Part shown: positions 12,906-20,296 of the stretch, piece by piece
Layout: each line of letters begins with the position of its first letter
Position numbering within the stretch: position 1 is the stretch's first letter
Origin: Bacillota bacterium
GTDB lineage: Bacteria > Bacillota > Clostridia > Christensenellales > SZUA-584
Length of the DNA: 20,296 bases
NCBI GenBank assembly: GCA_023391105.1
Contig: JAEWBO010000004.1
Location: 1 to 20,296 of the forward strand
Reading direction: 5' to 3'
Notes under the pieces: generated by a model
Told to the model about the DNA's origin: nothing
Seen by the model: only the letters and a program-made list of their open reading frames with translations
Databases searched by the model: none
Program-made: the position numbers and the translations under genes

Positions 12906-14783
12906 ATGAACAAAACACTTGCATTGATACTTGTCGTGATCATGCTGATCACGTGTCTGCCATGCACGGCGCTGGCGGAAACATCGGCGGCACCTGCAGA
13001 ACACGATACGATCGCTGAGCCCGGAGTAACCGAAGACCCCACAGACACCGCTGAGCCTGAGATATCCGAGGAACCCATAGACACTGCTGAGCCTGAGATA
13101 TCCGAGGAATCCAAAGATATCGTTGAGCCTGTGTTATTGACACAAGAGGCCAGTGCGGGAAACATAATAGCTTCTGCGGGAGAGGCTATCATCTCCTCTC
13201 TGGGCGAGCATTTCGGACTGGGTATATTTGGAGACATCGGTTCCGCCCTGTTCGGAGAATTGATGGGCGGCATATTCGGGGACGACACCGATGAGACGCT
13301 CATAGACATGCTGACTCAGGTGCAAAAGCAGTTGGATGAACTTTCCCAAAAGATAGACGCGCAGACGCAGGAGATAAAGCGGGCCATAACCGATTCCGAG
13401 CTGTCCTCCGACTTAAGGAAGGTCAACGAGCTTTACGCTCAGACCGAACGGCTGTATGCCGACTATAGTGATATACTGGCTATATCCGATGAGGAGGTTC
13501 GTGCCCGGGAACTTGACACCTTTTTCAAGAATACCGTACCTAAGGCGAACCTGCGCTCCATGATCACCTCCTGCGGCGCCTATCTCACCAAATCAAGCGG
13601 CGGATCGCCCTCTCTATGCAGCATGTATTTCGACAGCTGCTGCGATACGTATACTTTCGAGCATCAGATGGCGGACGGCGTTAACGCCTTTTATATCTAT
13701 CATATCGGCAACATGCTAAAGATGCTCATGCTGTATAACGACTGGTGTGAATACACCGCGGCTGATAAAAGCAACCCAAGCGACGCCAAGATGATGGAGC
13801 TTAAGCGGACAGCCGCCGAAGCCGGCAAGATCTATTCCGCCATCGCACAGCAGCTCCGCATACCCTATCTGACCAAGGATATTGCCCACACCGGCACCGA
13901 TGCGCTGGGCAACAGCGTGAATTACTATATCGTGCGCCTCAACAGCGACCACCGCCGCTATGTGGTGGTGGACAAGGCCTATAGCTACGGCACCTTTTAC
14001 GGCAAGGCCAAGGAGACGTTTCACTATGCAGGCATGAATGATAATAGAACGTATTTACAATCTCAGAAGACCTCGGGCTATGACAAGCTGATGTTCACAC
14101 CGCCCACGAACAAAAAAGAAGTGCTCACGGGCATGGTGATCGCCAACCCCAAGGATGCCGACAGCTTCTACGCCAAGGCTGCCCGAAACGGAATACTGAG
14201 CTATCTGGAAAGCTACGGCATGAAGCTAAACAGCGCTAATACCAAAAAGGCTACGGCATTTGTGTTCTCCGACGCTGTAGCCCATTCCGAAAAGCCAGCA
14301 GGTCTGAGCCTTTTGGCCAGATATTATGGCGTGGTAAAGGGCTCGAAGATCACCAGCACGGAGAGCTACTACCTGCACTATTTTCTCAGCAACGCCGATG
14401 AAAAAAAGCTGAAGAAGGATATAAAAGAAATTGAAAGCATACCTGGTCAATTCATGAATACTTTCCCTTTCGCTGGAAAAATCGGAAAGTACGAGGATGC
14501 TAAGCTTTCCGGCGGCAATTCTCATATTGTTTTCTACGCTGATTACAGCATCAAGTTCTACAACAACGAATTCTTTGATTATCCAATGTATCTCATATAC
14601 AAGCTGGATGAGGATTTAGGCTATACCGGAGGCGAGCTTCACACGCAGGCGGGCGGTGTCTTTGAGATGTATTTTCTGGGCATAAACGTTTGGTGGTTTA
14701 TAGGCATTGGCTCAGTGTTGGTGATCGGCGCAGCAGGTGTTGTGGTAATAACCATGATGAGAAAAAGAAAAAAGGCGCAATGA
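12906..14783 (+). CDS. Membrane-anchored surface protein with glycine-rich helix and coiled coil
   Basis: A 625-residue exported protein. ATG 12906 starts a signal peptide (MNKTLALILVVIMLITCLPC, cleavage after ALA at 24). AAGGGG sits 12 bases upstream, rather far; the upstream in-frame extension lacks any signal. Residues 35-76 are an acidic Glu/Pro/Ser stalk with two 12-residue repeats (AEPEISEEP). Residues 84-125 are Gly-rich and hydrophobic (ASAGEAIISSLGEHFGLGIF), followed by a coiled coil at about 130-190 (MLTQVQKQLDELSQKIDAQT). The body is mixed, with a Cys cluster (SLCSMYFDSCCDTY). The C-terminus is a membrane span (WWFIGIGSVLVIGAAGVVVI) and RKRKK, with no LPXTG-like motif before it, so it is held in the membrane, not the wall. 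No family recognised. The hydrophobic Gly-rich helix plus long helices recalls helical pore-forming toxins (weak inference). Confidence 0.85.
   Translation: MNKTLALILVVIMLITCLPCTALAETSAAPAEHDTIAEPGVTEDPTDTAEPEISEEPIDTAEPEISEESKDIVEPVLLTQEASAGNIIASAGEAIISSLGEHFGLGIFGDIGSALFGELMGGIFGDDTDETLIDMLTQVQKQLDELSQKIDAQTQEIKRAITDSELSSDLRKVNELYAQTERLYADYSDILAISDEEVRARELDTFFKNTVPKANLRSMITSCGAYLTKSSGGSPSLCSMYFDSCCDTYTFEHQMADGVNAFYIYHIGNMLKMLMLYNDWCEYTAADKSNPSDAKMMELKRTAAEAGKIYSAIAQQLRIPYLTKDIAHTGTDALGNSVNYYIVRLNSDHRRYVVVDKAYSYGTFYGKAKETFHYAGMNDNRTYLQSQKTSGYDKLMFTPPTNKKEVLTGMVIANPKDADSFYAKAARNGILSYLESYGMKLNSANTKKATAFVFSDAVAHSEKPAGLSLLARYYGVVKGSKITSTESYYLHYFLSNADEKKLKKDIKEIESIPGQFMNTFPFAGKIGKYEDAKLSGGNSHIVFYADYSIKFYNNEFFDYPMYLIYKLDEDLGYTGGELHTQAGGVFEMYFLGINVWWFIGIGSVLVIGAAGVVVITMMRKRKKAQ
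13044..13115 (+). repeat. Tandem 36-base repeat (2 copies) in the stalk
   Basis: Copies at 13044-13079 and 13080-13115 encode DTAEPEISEEPI and DTAEPEISEESK and differ at only a few bases. A partial, diverged unit precedes them. Such acidic stalk repeats vary in number by slippage. Confidence 0.8.
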
Positions 14784-14804
14784 TAATAAAGACTAAATGA
14801 CGCA

Positions 14805-14842
14805 GCGGGCGGAGGCGGTTTGTCGCCCCGCCCGCTTCTTTT
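14805..14842 (+). terminator. Strong rho-independent terminator of the surface operon
   Basis: GCGGGCGG (14805-14812) pairs with CCGCCCGC (14828-14835), with inner GGCG/CGCC, followed by TTCTTTT. It lies 21 bases past the stop codon and closes the unit that starts with the LemA-like gene. Confidence 0.9.
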
Positions 14843-15010
14843 GCGTTATAAATATCGTGATAAACTTGTCATTACAAAATATTCATTTCACAATACGCTC
14901 AAGCTGATCCATTTAATCTCATTACGTTGAACGATATCTGCACATGTTGTGAAATCGTCTATATTATATGCTTCCTTTATGTGCAGGCTCGCAGATGAAG
15001 CGCTGGAGAT

Positions 15011-15059
15011 CGTCGCGACGTTCCTTCGACATTGACAAAAAGACATGCGCCTATATAAT
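15011..15059 (+). promoter_or_regulatory. Near-consensus promoter with upstream palindrome
   Basis: TTGACA (15032-15037), a 16-base spacer and TATAAT (15054-15059) are perfect hexamers. Just upstream, CGTCGCGACG (15011-15020) is a perfect 10-base palindrome and possible operator. It probably drives the small gene at 15092 and the sortase behind it. Confidence 0.75.
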
Positions 15060-15091
15060 TTGATGTATGATCTGTGTTAGGTGATGAATAG

Positions 15092-15307
15092 ATGTCAGTG
15101 GAAATTGGATTTCTTGGCTTTCTTTCTGTGACACCGTTTTTCGGGATACGACATGAAAAGCTATCCCCATTCAAAATGAATACCTTCGGCGTATCGACAG
15201 ACGCAATATTCAACACGCTCAAAAAGTGTGCGAAAAATGAACCGGTCGAACGAAAGGAACAGAAAAAGAGTGAAACGATAAGTCTTTCCAAGGCTCTTGC
15301 ATCTTAA
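15092..15307 (+). CDS. Small hypothetical protein upstream of the sortase
   Basis: A 71-residue frame from ATG 15092, with AGGTGAT about 8 bases upstream and a near-consensus promoter 33 bases before that, so it should be transcribed well. The N-terminus is hydrophobic (VEIGFLGFLSVTPFFG) and the C-terminus is strongly charged (ERKEQKKSE). There is no cleavable signal or recognised motif. The hydrophobic start with charged end superficially recalls short signal or holin-like peptides, but there is no Cys in the right place for an AgrD-type peptide. It lies 71 bases before the sortase gene, probably on the same transcript. It may be a remnant of a longer gene. Confidence 0.45.
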   Translation: MSVEIGFLGFLSVTPFFGIRHEKLSPFKMNTFGVSTDAIFNTLKKCAKNEPVERKEQKKSETISLSKALAS

Positions 15308-15378
15308 TGGCGCATTGCCGGGATCGGTACAGATACGCATCTATGTTGAAAGGCTCGTATTTTATTCTGAGGTAGCTA

Positions 15379-16215
15379 ATGACAAGTGATAGAAAAGCTG
15401 TTCTAAGGCCGAAGGGGATGGTGAAAAGACGGCTCCCTCTTCTTGCCCTATTGATTCTTTGTCTGGCGATATTTGCCGTATCTGCGTATATGCTGATTTC
15501 ACACTATGTGCAGGGGAACAGAGAAGAAAGTGCATTTCAAGAACTGGCGGAGGTTGTTGCAGCGGAAGAATCACCCACGGCCGACTCTGATGGTGCGCGG
15601 CCTGCGGCAACAGGAGAACCAGAAGCCGGAACGAATGTTTTTTCAGGATACCAGAAGCTGCACGAGCAGAACTCGGATATGGTGGGATGGATCAAAATAG
15701 ACGGGACGGCCATTGATTACCCTGTGATGTATACGCCGGATGACGGTGATTATTATCTGACGCGCGGCTTTGATAAGCAAAAGGCCAAAAGCGGTGTGCC
15801 CTTTATCGACCAGCGATGTGTCTTGGAGCCGCCCGGTAGCAACACCATTATTTATGGGCATCATATGAAAAACGGTACTATGTTTGCGGGGCTTGAGCAA
15901 TACAAGGACGAAGAGTTTTTCAAAGAGCACCCGACAATTCGTTTTGATACCCTCCACAAACGGCAGAAATATGAGATTATTGCCGTATTTGAAAGCCGGA
16001 TATATGCGCCGAATGAGAAGGTATTCAAGCACTACAATTTTATCAATGCGAACAGCCAAGCTGATTTTGATGAATATATGCGAAATATTAATGCACTGTC
16101 ACTGTATGAAACCGGCGTGAATGCTTCGTACGGGGATGAGCTTGTAACACTTATTACCTGCGACTATAAGGTGGAGGATGGGCAAATGGTGGTAGTGGCG
16201 GTGAAGAAAAGCTGA
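15379..16215 (+). CDS. srtB: Class B-type sortase with Gln at the usual catalytic Arg position
   Basis: A 278-residue protein; GAGG lies 6 bases before ATG 15379. An N-terminal basic stretch and one membrane span (residues 18-41) anchor it with the catalytic domain outside. A Ser/Thr/Glu/Pro linker runs to about 85. The class B core follows: MVGWIKIDGTAIDYPVMY, YYLTRGFDKQKAKSGVPFID, then IIYGHHMKNGTMFAGL with catalytic His161, and TLITCDY with catalytic Cys261. The third catalytic residue, Arg, sits 8-10 residues after Cys in this class (D-x-R-x-VVxA); here the text is EDGQMVVVAVKKS, so Gln269 stands in its place. Known function: cleavage of a sorting signal at Thr-Gly/Asn and transfer to the cell wall. 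The probable substrate is the IPTTG protein at 8421-12698. The missing Arg leaves activity open. The symbol follows the family. Confidence 0.9.
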   Translation: MTSDRKAVLRPKGMVKRRLPLLALLILCLAIFAVSAYMLISHYVQGNREESAFQELAEVVAAEESPTADSDGARPAATGEPEAGTNVFSGYQKLHEQNSDMVGWIKIDGTAIDYPVMYTPDDGDYYLTRGFDKQKAKSGVPFIDQRCVLEPPGSNTIIYGHHMKNGTMFAGLEQYKDEEFFKEHPTIRFDTLHKRQKYEIIAVFESRIYAPNEKVFKHYNFINANSQADFDEYMRNINALSLYETGVNASYGDELVTLITCDYKVEDGQMVVVAVKKS

Positions 16216-16554
16216 TGCGAGAGCCGCAGCACTGGCGGCACAAAAGCTATATGATCAAAACGATTAAGGTGAGATTATACTGTTGACTTCTTATTTCCGG
16301 AAGTACCCGTTTCGAACGCTTAGGAGATAGCATTGCCGATGCGGAAAAGCCTGCTGATTCCGGAAAAACACTCATTTAAAGGCAGACGATATGCTGGAAA
16401 TCGCTATCTGTATGATATGGAAGCCGAACTCCGACGCCACGCTCACGTTGTCCAGTCCGTGTTGCGTAAACAGCATATCTGCTATGGCATACAGCCGATT
16501 TTTTCGAGCGCCCTTTCTTTCTGGACCGGGCACCTTTTTTATTCAATATGCTCC
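16216..16554. other. Gap without a credible gene
   Basis: It contains a short hairpin behind the sortase (GCCGC 16223-16227 / GCGGC 16235-16239, no T-run) and a longer inverted repeat, GCAGA-cg-ATATGCTG (16382-16396) with CAGCATATCTGC (16471-16482). Short frames on both strands lack ribosome binding sites and family signatures. Otherwise nothing was recognised. Confidence 0.4.
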
Positions 16555-16596
16555 TTGGATTCTTAATATAAACATGATACAATGACTATAGTCATT
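16555..16596 (+). promoter_or_regulatory. Promoter with overlapping 16-base palindromic operator
   Basis: TTGGAT (16555-16560), a 17-base spacer and TGaTACAAT (16575-16583, extended -10). The perfect palindrome AATGACTATAGTCATT (16581-16596) overlaps the -10 and the start site, the placement of a repressor operator. TetR-family operators are often of this size and symmetry. Confidence 0.6.
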
Positions 16597-16617
16597 CATT
16601 TTAGTGAGGAGTTAATC

Positions 16618-16677
16618 TTGATTACTATGCAACAGTCATCGGCAAAGCGAGGCGAGCGAACGTTTAGAATGACATAG
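16618..16677 (+). pseudogene. Truncated start of a TetR-like regulator
   Basis: A GAGGAG box (16606-16611) sits 6 bases before TTG 16618, a proper translation start directly behind the palindromic operator. The frame reads MITMQQSSAKRGERTFRMT and then TAG. SSAKRGERT is like the N-terminal arm of TetR regulators (KRGERTKERIL...), but the helix-turn-helix and everything after it are missing. The next 100 bases do not continue it in another frame that I can see. Probably a deleted autorepressor whose promoter and operator survive; a 19-residue leader peptide is the alternative. Confidence 0.35.
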
Positions 16678-16780
16678 GTCACGAACCCAAACATCAAAAA
16701 TATTTACTTTTGTTTAGGCCGCCAGGTCACGCGACATCTTTCGGACCCACTCTAATAATTGTGCTTATACGGAGGTCACC

Positions 16781-19700
16781 GTGAAAAAAAATATTGTACT
16801 CATTATTCTCACTATGCTTATGGTTATCATATTCGGAAACATGCTCCTGCCCACAGTTTCTAACGCCGCTGGTGCCAAAACAGTATTGGATATTTCCTAC
16901 GGTCCCATTTACTTTAACTCGGATTCAATTAGCGGCCATAACAGCAGCGGAACTCTAGTCACCGCATTAAATTCCAACGGGTATATCATAACCGGCACTT
17001 CTGATTACGATTCTAGCCAGCCTGTTCAGATAAATGTTTCGAGCGGAGCTCATAACATTACATTACGCGATGTAACCCTATATACGAGCTATCGCTGGCA
17101 ATCATCGGCTGTGTACGTAGCGTCGGGAGCCACCGCCAACATCACATTGGAAGGGGAGAACCGTTTATACGGCCGTGGTGTGGGGATGCTGGTTCCGGAT
17201 GGCGCAAATATCACCATCACAGGTGGCGCAACAGACAGCTTGACGGTAAGTGCTGTAACCGGGGCCGGGATTGGGGGGCGAGCAGGAGAAGACACCACGC
17301 TTGCTTTCAAGGATTGCGGAAATGTCACGATTAGCGGCGGTGTTATTAATGCCACAGGCGGTGATCTGGCTGCAGGCATAGGCGGCGGTGAATATGGGTT
17401 TGCCAATAAAACCATTCATATTGCGGGCGGAACGGTCACTGCGGCTACCACTTATACCGGTCCCGGTGTCAGCGTAGGTATAGGTGGCGGGTATGGGAAT
17501 ACTTCGGTTGTGAATAAAATACAAATCACAGGTGGGTCAATTAATTCAACCTTTGGCAAAAGACCTGTAAATGCCAGCGGACAGTCTGTATATAAGACCA
17601 TTGTCGCACTGCCGGCTGCAGCGGCAGCTGCTGTGGAGTCGCTTACTATAAAACAGGGTGCGACCACGATCCCTTACAACATCACGGCGATGAATACCGA
17701 TGTAAATGGGAAGTTATATTTCTATCTGCCTGCAAGTGCGTCGCAAACAACAGCAACCATCAAATTGGGGGGGACGACCTACCAATATAACGGGATCATC
17801 AGCGCAAATGATTCCAACGTGCTCAAGATGGATCAGGCTCTGCTGAGTATCAGCAATGTCAACAGCGCGTATACATTCGGAGAGGCTATCTCACCAATGG
17901 CTTCCGGCGGTACGCTCAGCGGGATGGTGACGTACAAGTACTCTGGAACCGATGCTGTTACAGGAGGTACCATTACGAATAGCTCAACAGCCCCTATCAA
18001 CGCAGGCAGCTATACCGTTACGGCAACCTTGGCGGGAAATGCCTACTATCATGACGCGACAGCATCAGCAAACTTTACAATCAACAGCAAGAGCATAACC
18101 GGCTTTTCAGTATACGATATTGCCAATCAGGCTTATACGGGAACGGCTGTGGTGCCTGCTGTTACGATCAAAGACACCGCAAAGAACATCACCCTTTCAG
18201 CCGGAACAGATTATACGGTGAGCTGTCCGAATGTGAATGCAGGGGCAGCCACTGCAACCATTACTGGCAAAGGAAACTATACTGGTATTCTGACGAAATC
18301 CTTCACGATTGTCCCGAAAGACGTCACGGTGTCACTGACGGCGTTTCCATCGGCAACAACCAAGGTTGGGCAGAATGTGTCGCTGACCGCAGCAATCACC
18401 GGGGCTGTGAATTTGCCGGCAGGCACAATTACATTCAAACATGGCAGCACGGTCATCGGCAGCGACGTGGCCATTACAGAAACAGGCGGCGTTTATTCCG
18501 CCTCCGTCATATGGGGGAGCATTCCATACGGTAGTTATAACCTTACAGCGGTATACAACGAAGTCATCAACGATAACTACAACGTTATCGCGGATGGTTC
18601 CATAACAGGATATAGCGTCACAAAGCACGACCAGACCGGATTTTCCATTGCCGATGGCAGCAGCTATGATATTGCAGATGGTATGATCAGCAAACGTTAC
18701 GGAGACACCTCGTTTATGCTCGAAACTTCAGGTCAACTGAGCACAGGCGATTTAACCTATACTTCCAGTGATGCCGCTGTGGCATCTGTCAATACTGCCG
18801 GTACGGTGACGCTGCACAAATCTGGCATCGTTACTCTTACCGCAGTCAGTCCTTCAGATGATATGTATAGCACCGCAACGGCTGCAGTAGTGCTTAAGGT
18901 TGGCAAAGCCGATCAGAGTGCTTTTTCCATAGCCGGAGGCAGCAGCTATGAAATTGTGGAAGACACCATCAGCAAGACATATGGTGACACCGCATTTACG
19001 CTTGAGGTCTCAGGCAGACTAAGCACGGGCGATTTAACCTATACTTCCAGCGAGAACTCGGTAGCTTCGGTAAGCACTTCCGGCACAGTGACAATGCACA
19101 AATCCGGTACAGCTACGCTGACGGTACAGAGCGCAACAGATGAATGCTATAATCCAGCCACTGCTTCGGTGACGCTTGAGGTTGGCCGGGCGACACTAAG
19201 CAGCTTTGAGATCATTGCCTCTGCAGATTATACCATGACGGAAGGGACTATCAGCAAAACTTACGGAGATGCGCCGTTCACGCTGGCCGTAAACACGAGC
19301 GTAGGGCCGATTGATTATGCCTCTGGCGACACAAGCATCGCTGCCGTCAGCAACGACGGCACGGTCACTGTTCTCAAATCCGGCACGGTAATTTTAAGTG
19401 CTGAAAGTCTTGAGACGGACTGCTACAACGCATCCACTGCCACTGTGACGCTTCAGGTCAGCAAAGCGGCGCAAAGCAGCTTTTCCATTATCGACGGACT
19501 GGATTATGACATCACGGAAGACCTAATCAGCAAGACATACGGTGATGCTGCTTTTACACTTGAGACTTCGGACAAACTGAGCGCGGGTGATACAATTTAT
19601 GCATCAAGTAACACCGATATCGCTTCCGTAAATAGTTCGGGGGCCGTGACTCTGCACAAATCCGGGACAGTGACTTTAAGCGCTTTAAGCTCGACGGATG

Positions 19701-20296
19701 ACCGCTACAGTGCGGCTATGGCCACTGTCATGCTGAAAATAGGCAAGGCAGATCAGGATGGCTTTGCCATTGTAGATGGCAAAGCCTATAAGATAGCGGA
19801 TGGGGTTATCGGCAAGACTTACGGAGATGCGCCTTTTGCGTTAGAGGTTGCAGGTAAGCTCAGTTCCAGCCCGGTCTTATATTCGGTAGACAGCGGCAAC
19901 GATGTGGCTTCTGTGGATGCGTCAAGCGGAGAGGTGACACTGTTCAAATCCGGCACGGCGGTAGTGCGCGCGGTTAGCCCAACGGATGAACGTTACAACG
20001 CAGCGAGTGCAGAGGTGACGATCCGAGTGGCTCGTTCTGAGCAAAGCGGCTTTGCCTTTGCGGTAGACTCCATCACCAAAACATACGGAGACACATCTTT
20101 TATCGTTCCGATATCAGGCGGAGATAGTACCGGGGAAGTGACCTATGAGGTCACTAGCGGCCAAGACGTTGTTTTCGTCAATAGGACAAGCGGCAATATC
20201 ACATTGCTTAAAGCCGGGATGGCGACTGTCACAGCGACGAAGGCAGCCGATTTAAAATTCAACGAGACAGATGCCGTCATCCATATAGAGGTGGAA
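16781..20296 (+). CDS. Giant surface protein with beta-helix and Ig-like repeats (3' end beyond window)
   Basis: The frame is open from GTG 16781 (GGAGG at 16771-16775, 5 bases upstream) to the window end: 1172 residues so far, no stop. The signal peptide MKKNIVLIILTMLMVIIFG is cleaved near NAA-G (29-30). Residues about 34-265 form a Gly/Thr-rich beta-helix-like domain (ITLEGENRLYGRG, NVTISGGVINATGG, AGIGGG), similar to Clostridial carbohydrate-binding surface domains. About 353-438 and 439-512 are MBG-type Ig-like domains (YTG...GNYTG). About 515-616 is another Ig-like domain. Then come tandem BIG2-like repeats starting at residues 617, 711, 805, 897, 991 and 1087, each 92-96 long with ISKTYGD, a VASV motif, GTVTLHKSGT and Y-x-x-AT-ATV. 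The sixth is shortened at its front and runs off the window. A C-terminal anchor is expected outside. Likely an adhesin or stalk protein. Confidence 0.9.
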   Translation, partial: MKKNIVLIILTMLMVIIFGNMLLPTVSNAAGAKTVLDISYGPIYFNSDSISGHNSSGTLVTALNSNGYIITGTSDYDSSQPVQINVSSGAHNITLRDVTLYTSYRWQSSAVYVASGATANITLEGENRLYGRGVGMLVPDGANITITGGATDSLTVSAVTGAGIGGRAGEDTTLAFKDCGNVTISGGVINATGGDLAAGIGGGEYGFANKTIHIAGGTVTAATTYTGPGVSVGIGGGYGNTSVVNKIQITGGSINSTFGKRPVNASGQSVYKTIVALPAAAAAAVESLTIKQGATTIPYNITAMNTDVNGKLYFYLPASASQTTATIKLGGTTYQYNGIISANDSNVLKMDQALLSISNVNSAYTFGEAISPMASGGTLSGMVTYKYSGTDAVTGGTITNSSTAPINAGSYTVTATLAGNAYYHDATASANFTINSKSITGFSVYDIANQAYTGTAVVPAVTIKDTAKNITLSAGTDYTVSCPNVNAGAATATITGKGNYTGILTKSFTIVPKDVTVSLTAFPSATTKVGQNVSLTAAITGAVNLPAGTITFKHGSTVIGSDVAITETGGVYSASVIWGSIPYGSYNLTAVYNEVINDNYNVIADGSITGYSVTKHDQTGFSIADGSSYDIADGMISKRYGDTSFMLETSGQLSTGDLTYTSSDAAVASVNTAGTVTLHKSGIVTLTAVSPSDDMYSTATAAVVLKVGKADQSAFSIAGGSSYEIVEDTISKTYGDTAFTLEVSGRLSTGDLTYTSSENSVASVSTSGTVTMHKSGTATLTVQSATDECYNPATASVTLEVGRATLSSFEIIASADYTMTEGTISKTYGDAPFTLAVNTSVGPIDYASGDTSIAAVSNDGTVTVLKSGTVILSAESLETDCYNASTATVTLQVSKAAQSSFSIIDGLDYDITEDLISKTYGDAAFTLETSDKLSAGDTIYASSNTDIASVNSSGAVTLHKSGTVTLSALSSTDDRYSAAMATVMLKIGKADQDGFAIVDGKAYKIADGVIGKTYGDAPFALEVAGKLSSSPVLYSVDSGNDVASVDASSGEVTLFKSGTAVVRAVSPTDERYNAASAEVTIRVARSEQSGFAFAVDSITKTYGDTSFIVPISGGDSTGEVTYEVTSGQDVVFVNRTSGNITLLKAGMATVTATKAADLKFNETDAVIHIEVE
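18629..20296 (+). repeat. Tandem Ig-like (BIG2-type) repeat array, about 282 bases per unit
   Basis: Units begin at 18629, 18911, 19193, 19469, 19751 and 20039 (lengths 282, 282, 276, 282 and 288 bases, the last incomplete). Conserved anchors are ATCAGCAAGACATACGG-like and CACAAATCCGGCAC-like stretches. They are diverged enough to be old, with unit 6 lacking about ten residues near its start. Confidence 0.85.

Noticed and set aside
12791..13309. 172-codon minus-strand frame
   Set aside because: Antisense to the acidic stalk repeats of the 625-residue protein; its MGSSDISGSAVS repetition simply mirrors them.
16333..16582. Short frames on both strands behind the sortase
   Set aside because: No ribosome binding sites, no family features, and they overlap an inverted repeat and the next promoter.
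18629..20296. CRISPR-like or satellite array
   Set aside because: The regular 276-288 base period is explained by in-frame Ig-like protein domains.

Overview
The window looks like chromosomal DNA from a Gram-positive Firmicute, most likely class Clostridia. The signs are strong AGGAGG-type ribosome binding sites, a lipobox lipoprotein, an NlpC/P60 wall hydrolase, a GHKL/LytTR two-component pair, a class B-type sortase and very large signal-peptide-bearing surface proteins. I cannot name a genus. All identifications rest on reading motifs by eye; no search was run.

Left part (1-5650): a low-GC, gene-poor scrapyard of integrative elements. It opens with a small helix-turn-helix reading frame from a decayed recombinase or transposase (76-294, with an overlapping frame and an A AAA AAG heptamer). 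A 400-base stretch with nested inverted repeats follows, then two unrecognised low-GC genes facing each other (716-1501 and 1572-1814). An intact tRNA-Arg(ACG) with its terminator lies at 2024-2137. Immediately behind it, on the minus strand, is the frameshifted 3' part of a tyrosine integrase (2138-2600), the normal arrangement at the edge of an element inserted in a tRNA gene. Next come a lipoprotein (2784-3494) and a coding scrap. Two similar direct repeats of about 110 bases (3765-3873 and 5344-5454) each end in a tRNA-3'-end-like sequence. They bracket about 1.5 kb holding a possible Cys-rich KTR remnant and an NlpC/P60 hydrolase (4293-5066).

Right part (5718-20296): a higher-GC cell-surface locus. 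A minus-strand operon encodes an AgrA-like LytTR response regulator followed by an AgrC-like GHKL histidine kinase. Divergent from it, behind a pair of LytTR-type half-sites exactly 22 bases apart, are a miniature LemA-like membrane protein, a 1425-residue repeat-rich wall protein with an IPTTG sorting signal, and a 625-residue membrane-anchored protein with a glycine-rich hydrophobic segment and coiled coil. After a strong terminator come a small ORF behind a near-consensus promoter and a class B-type sortase whose usual catalytic Arg position holds Gln. A degenerate TetR-like start with a 16-base palindromic operator follows. The window ends inside a beta-helix/Ig-like repeat protein (16781 onward, at least 1172 residues).

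Proposed logic (inference): the two-component system senses an outside signal and switches on the divergent surface operon. The sortase anchors at least the IPTTG protein. No agrB/agrD-like signal genes were seen here, so the signal, if a peptide, is made elsewhere.
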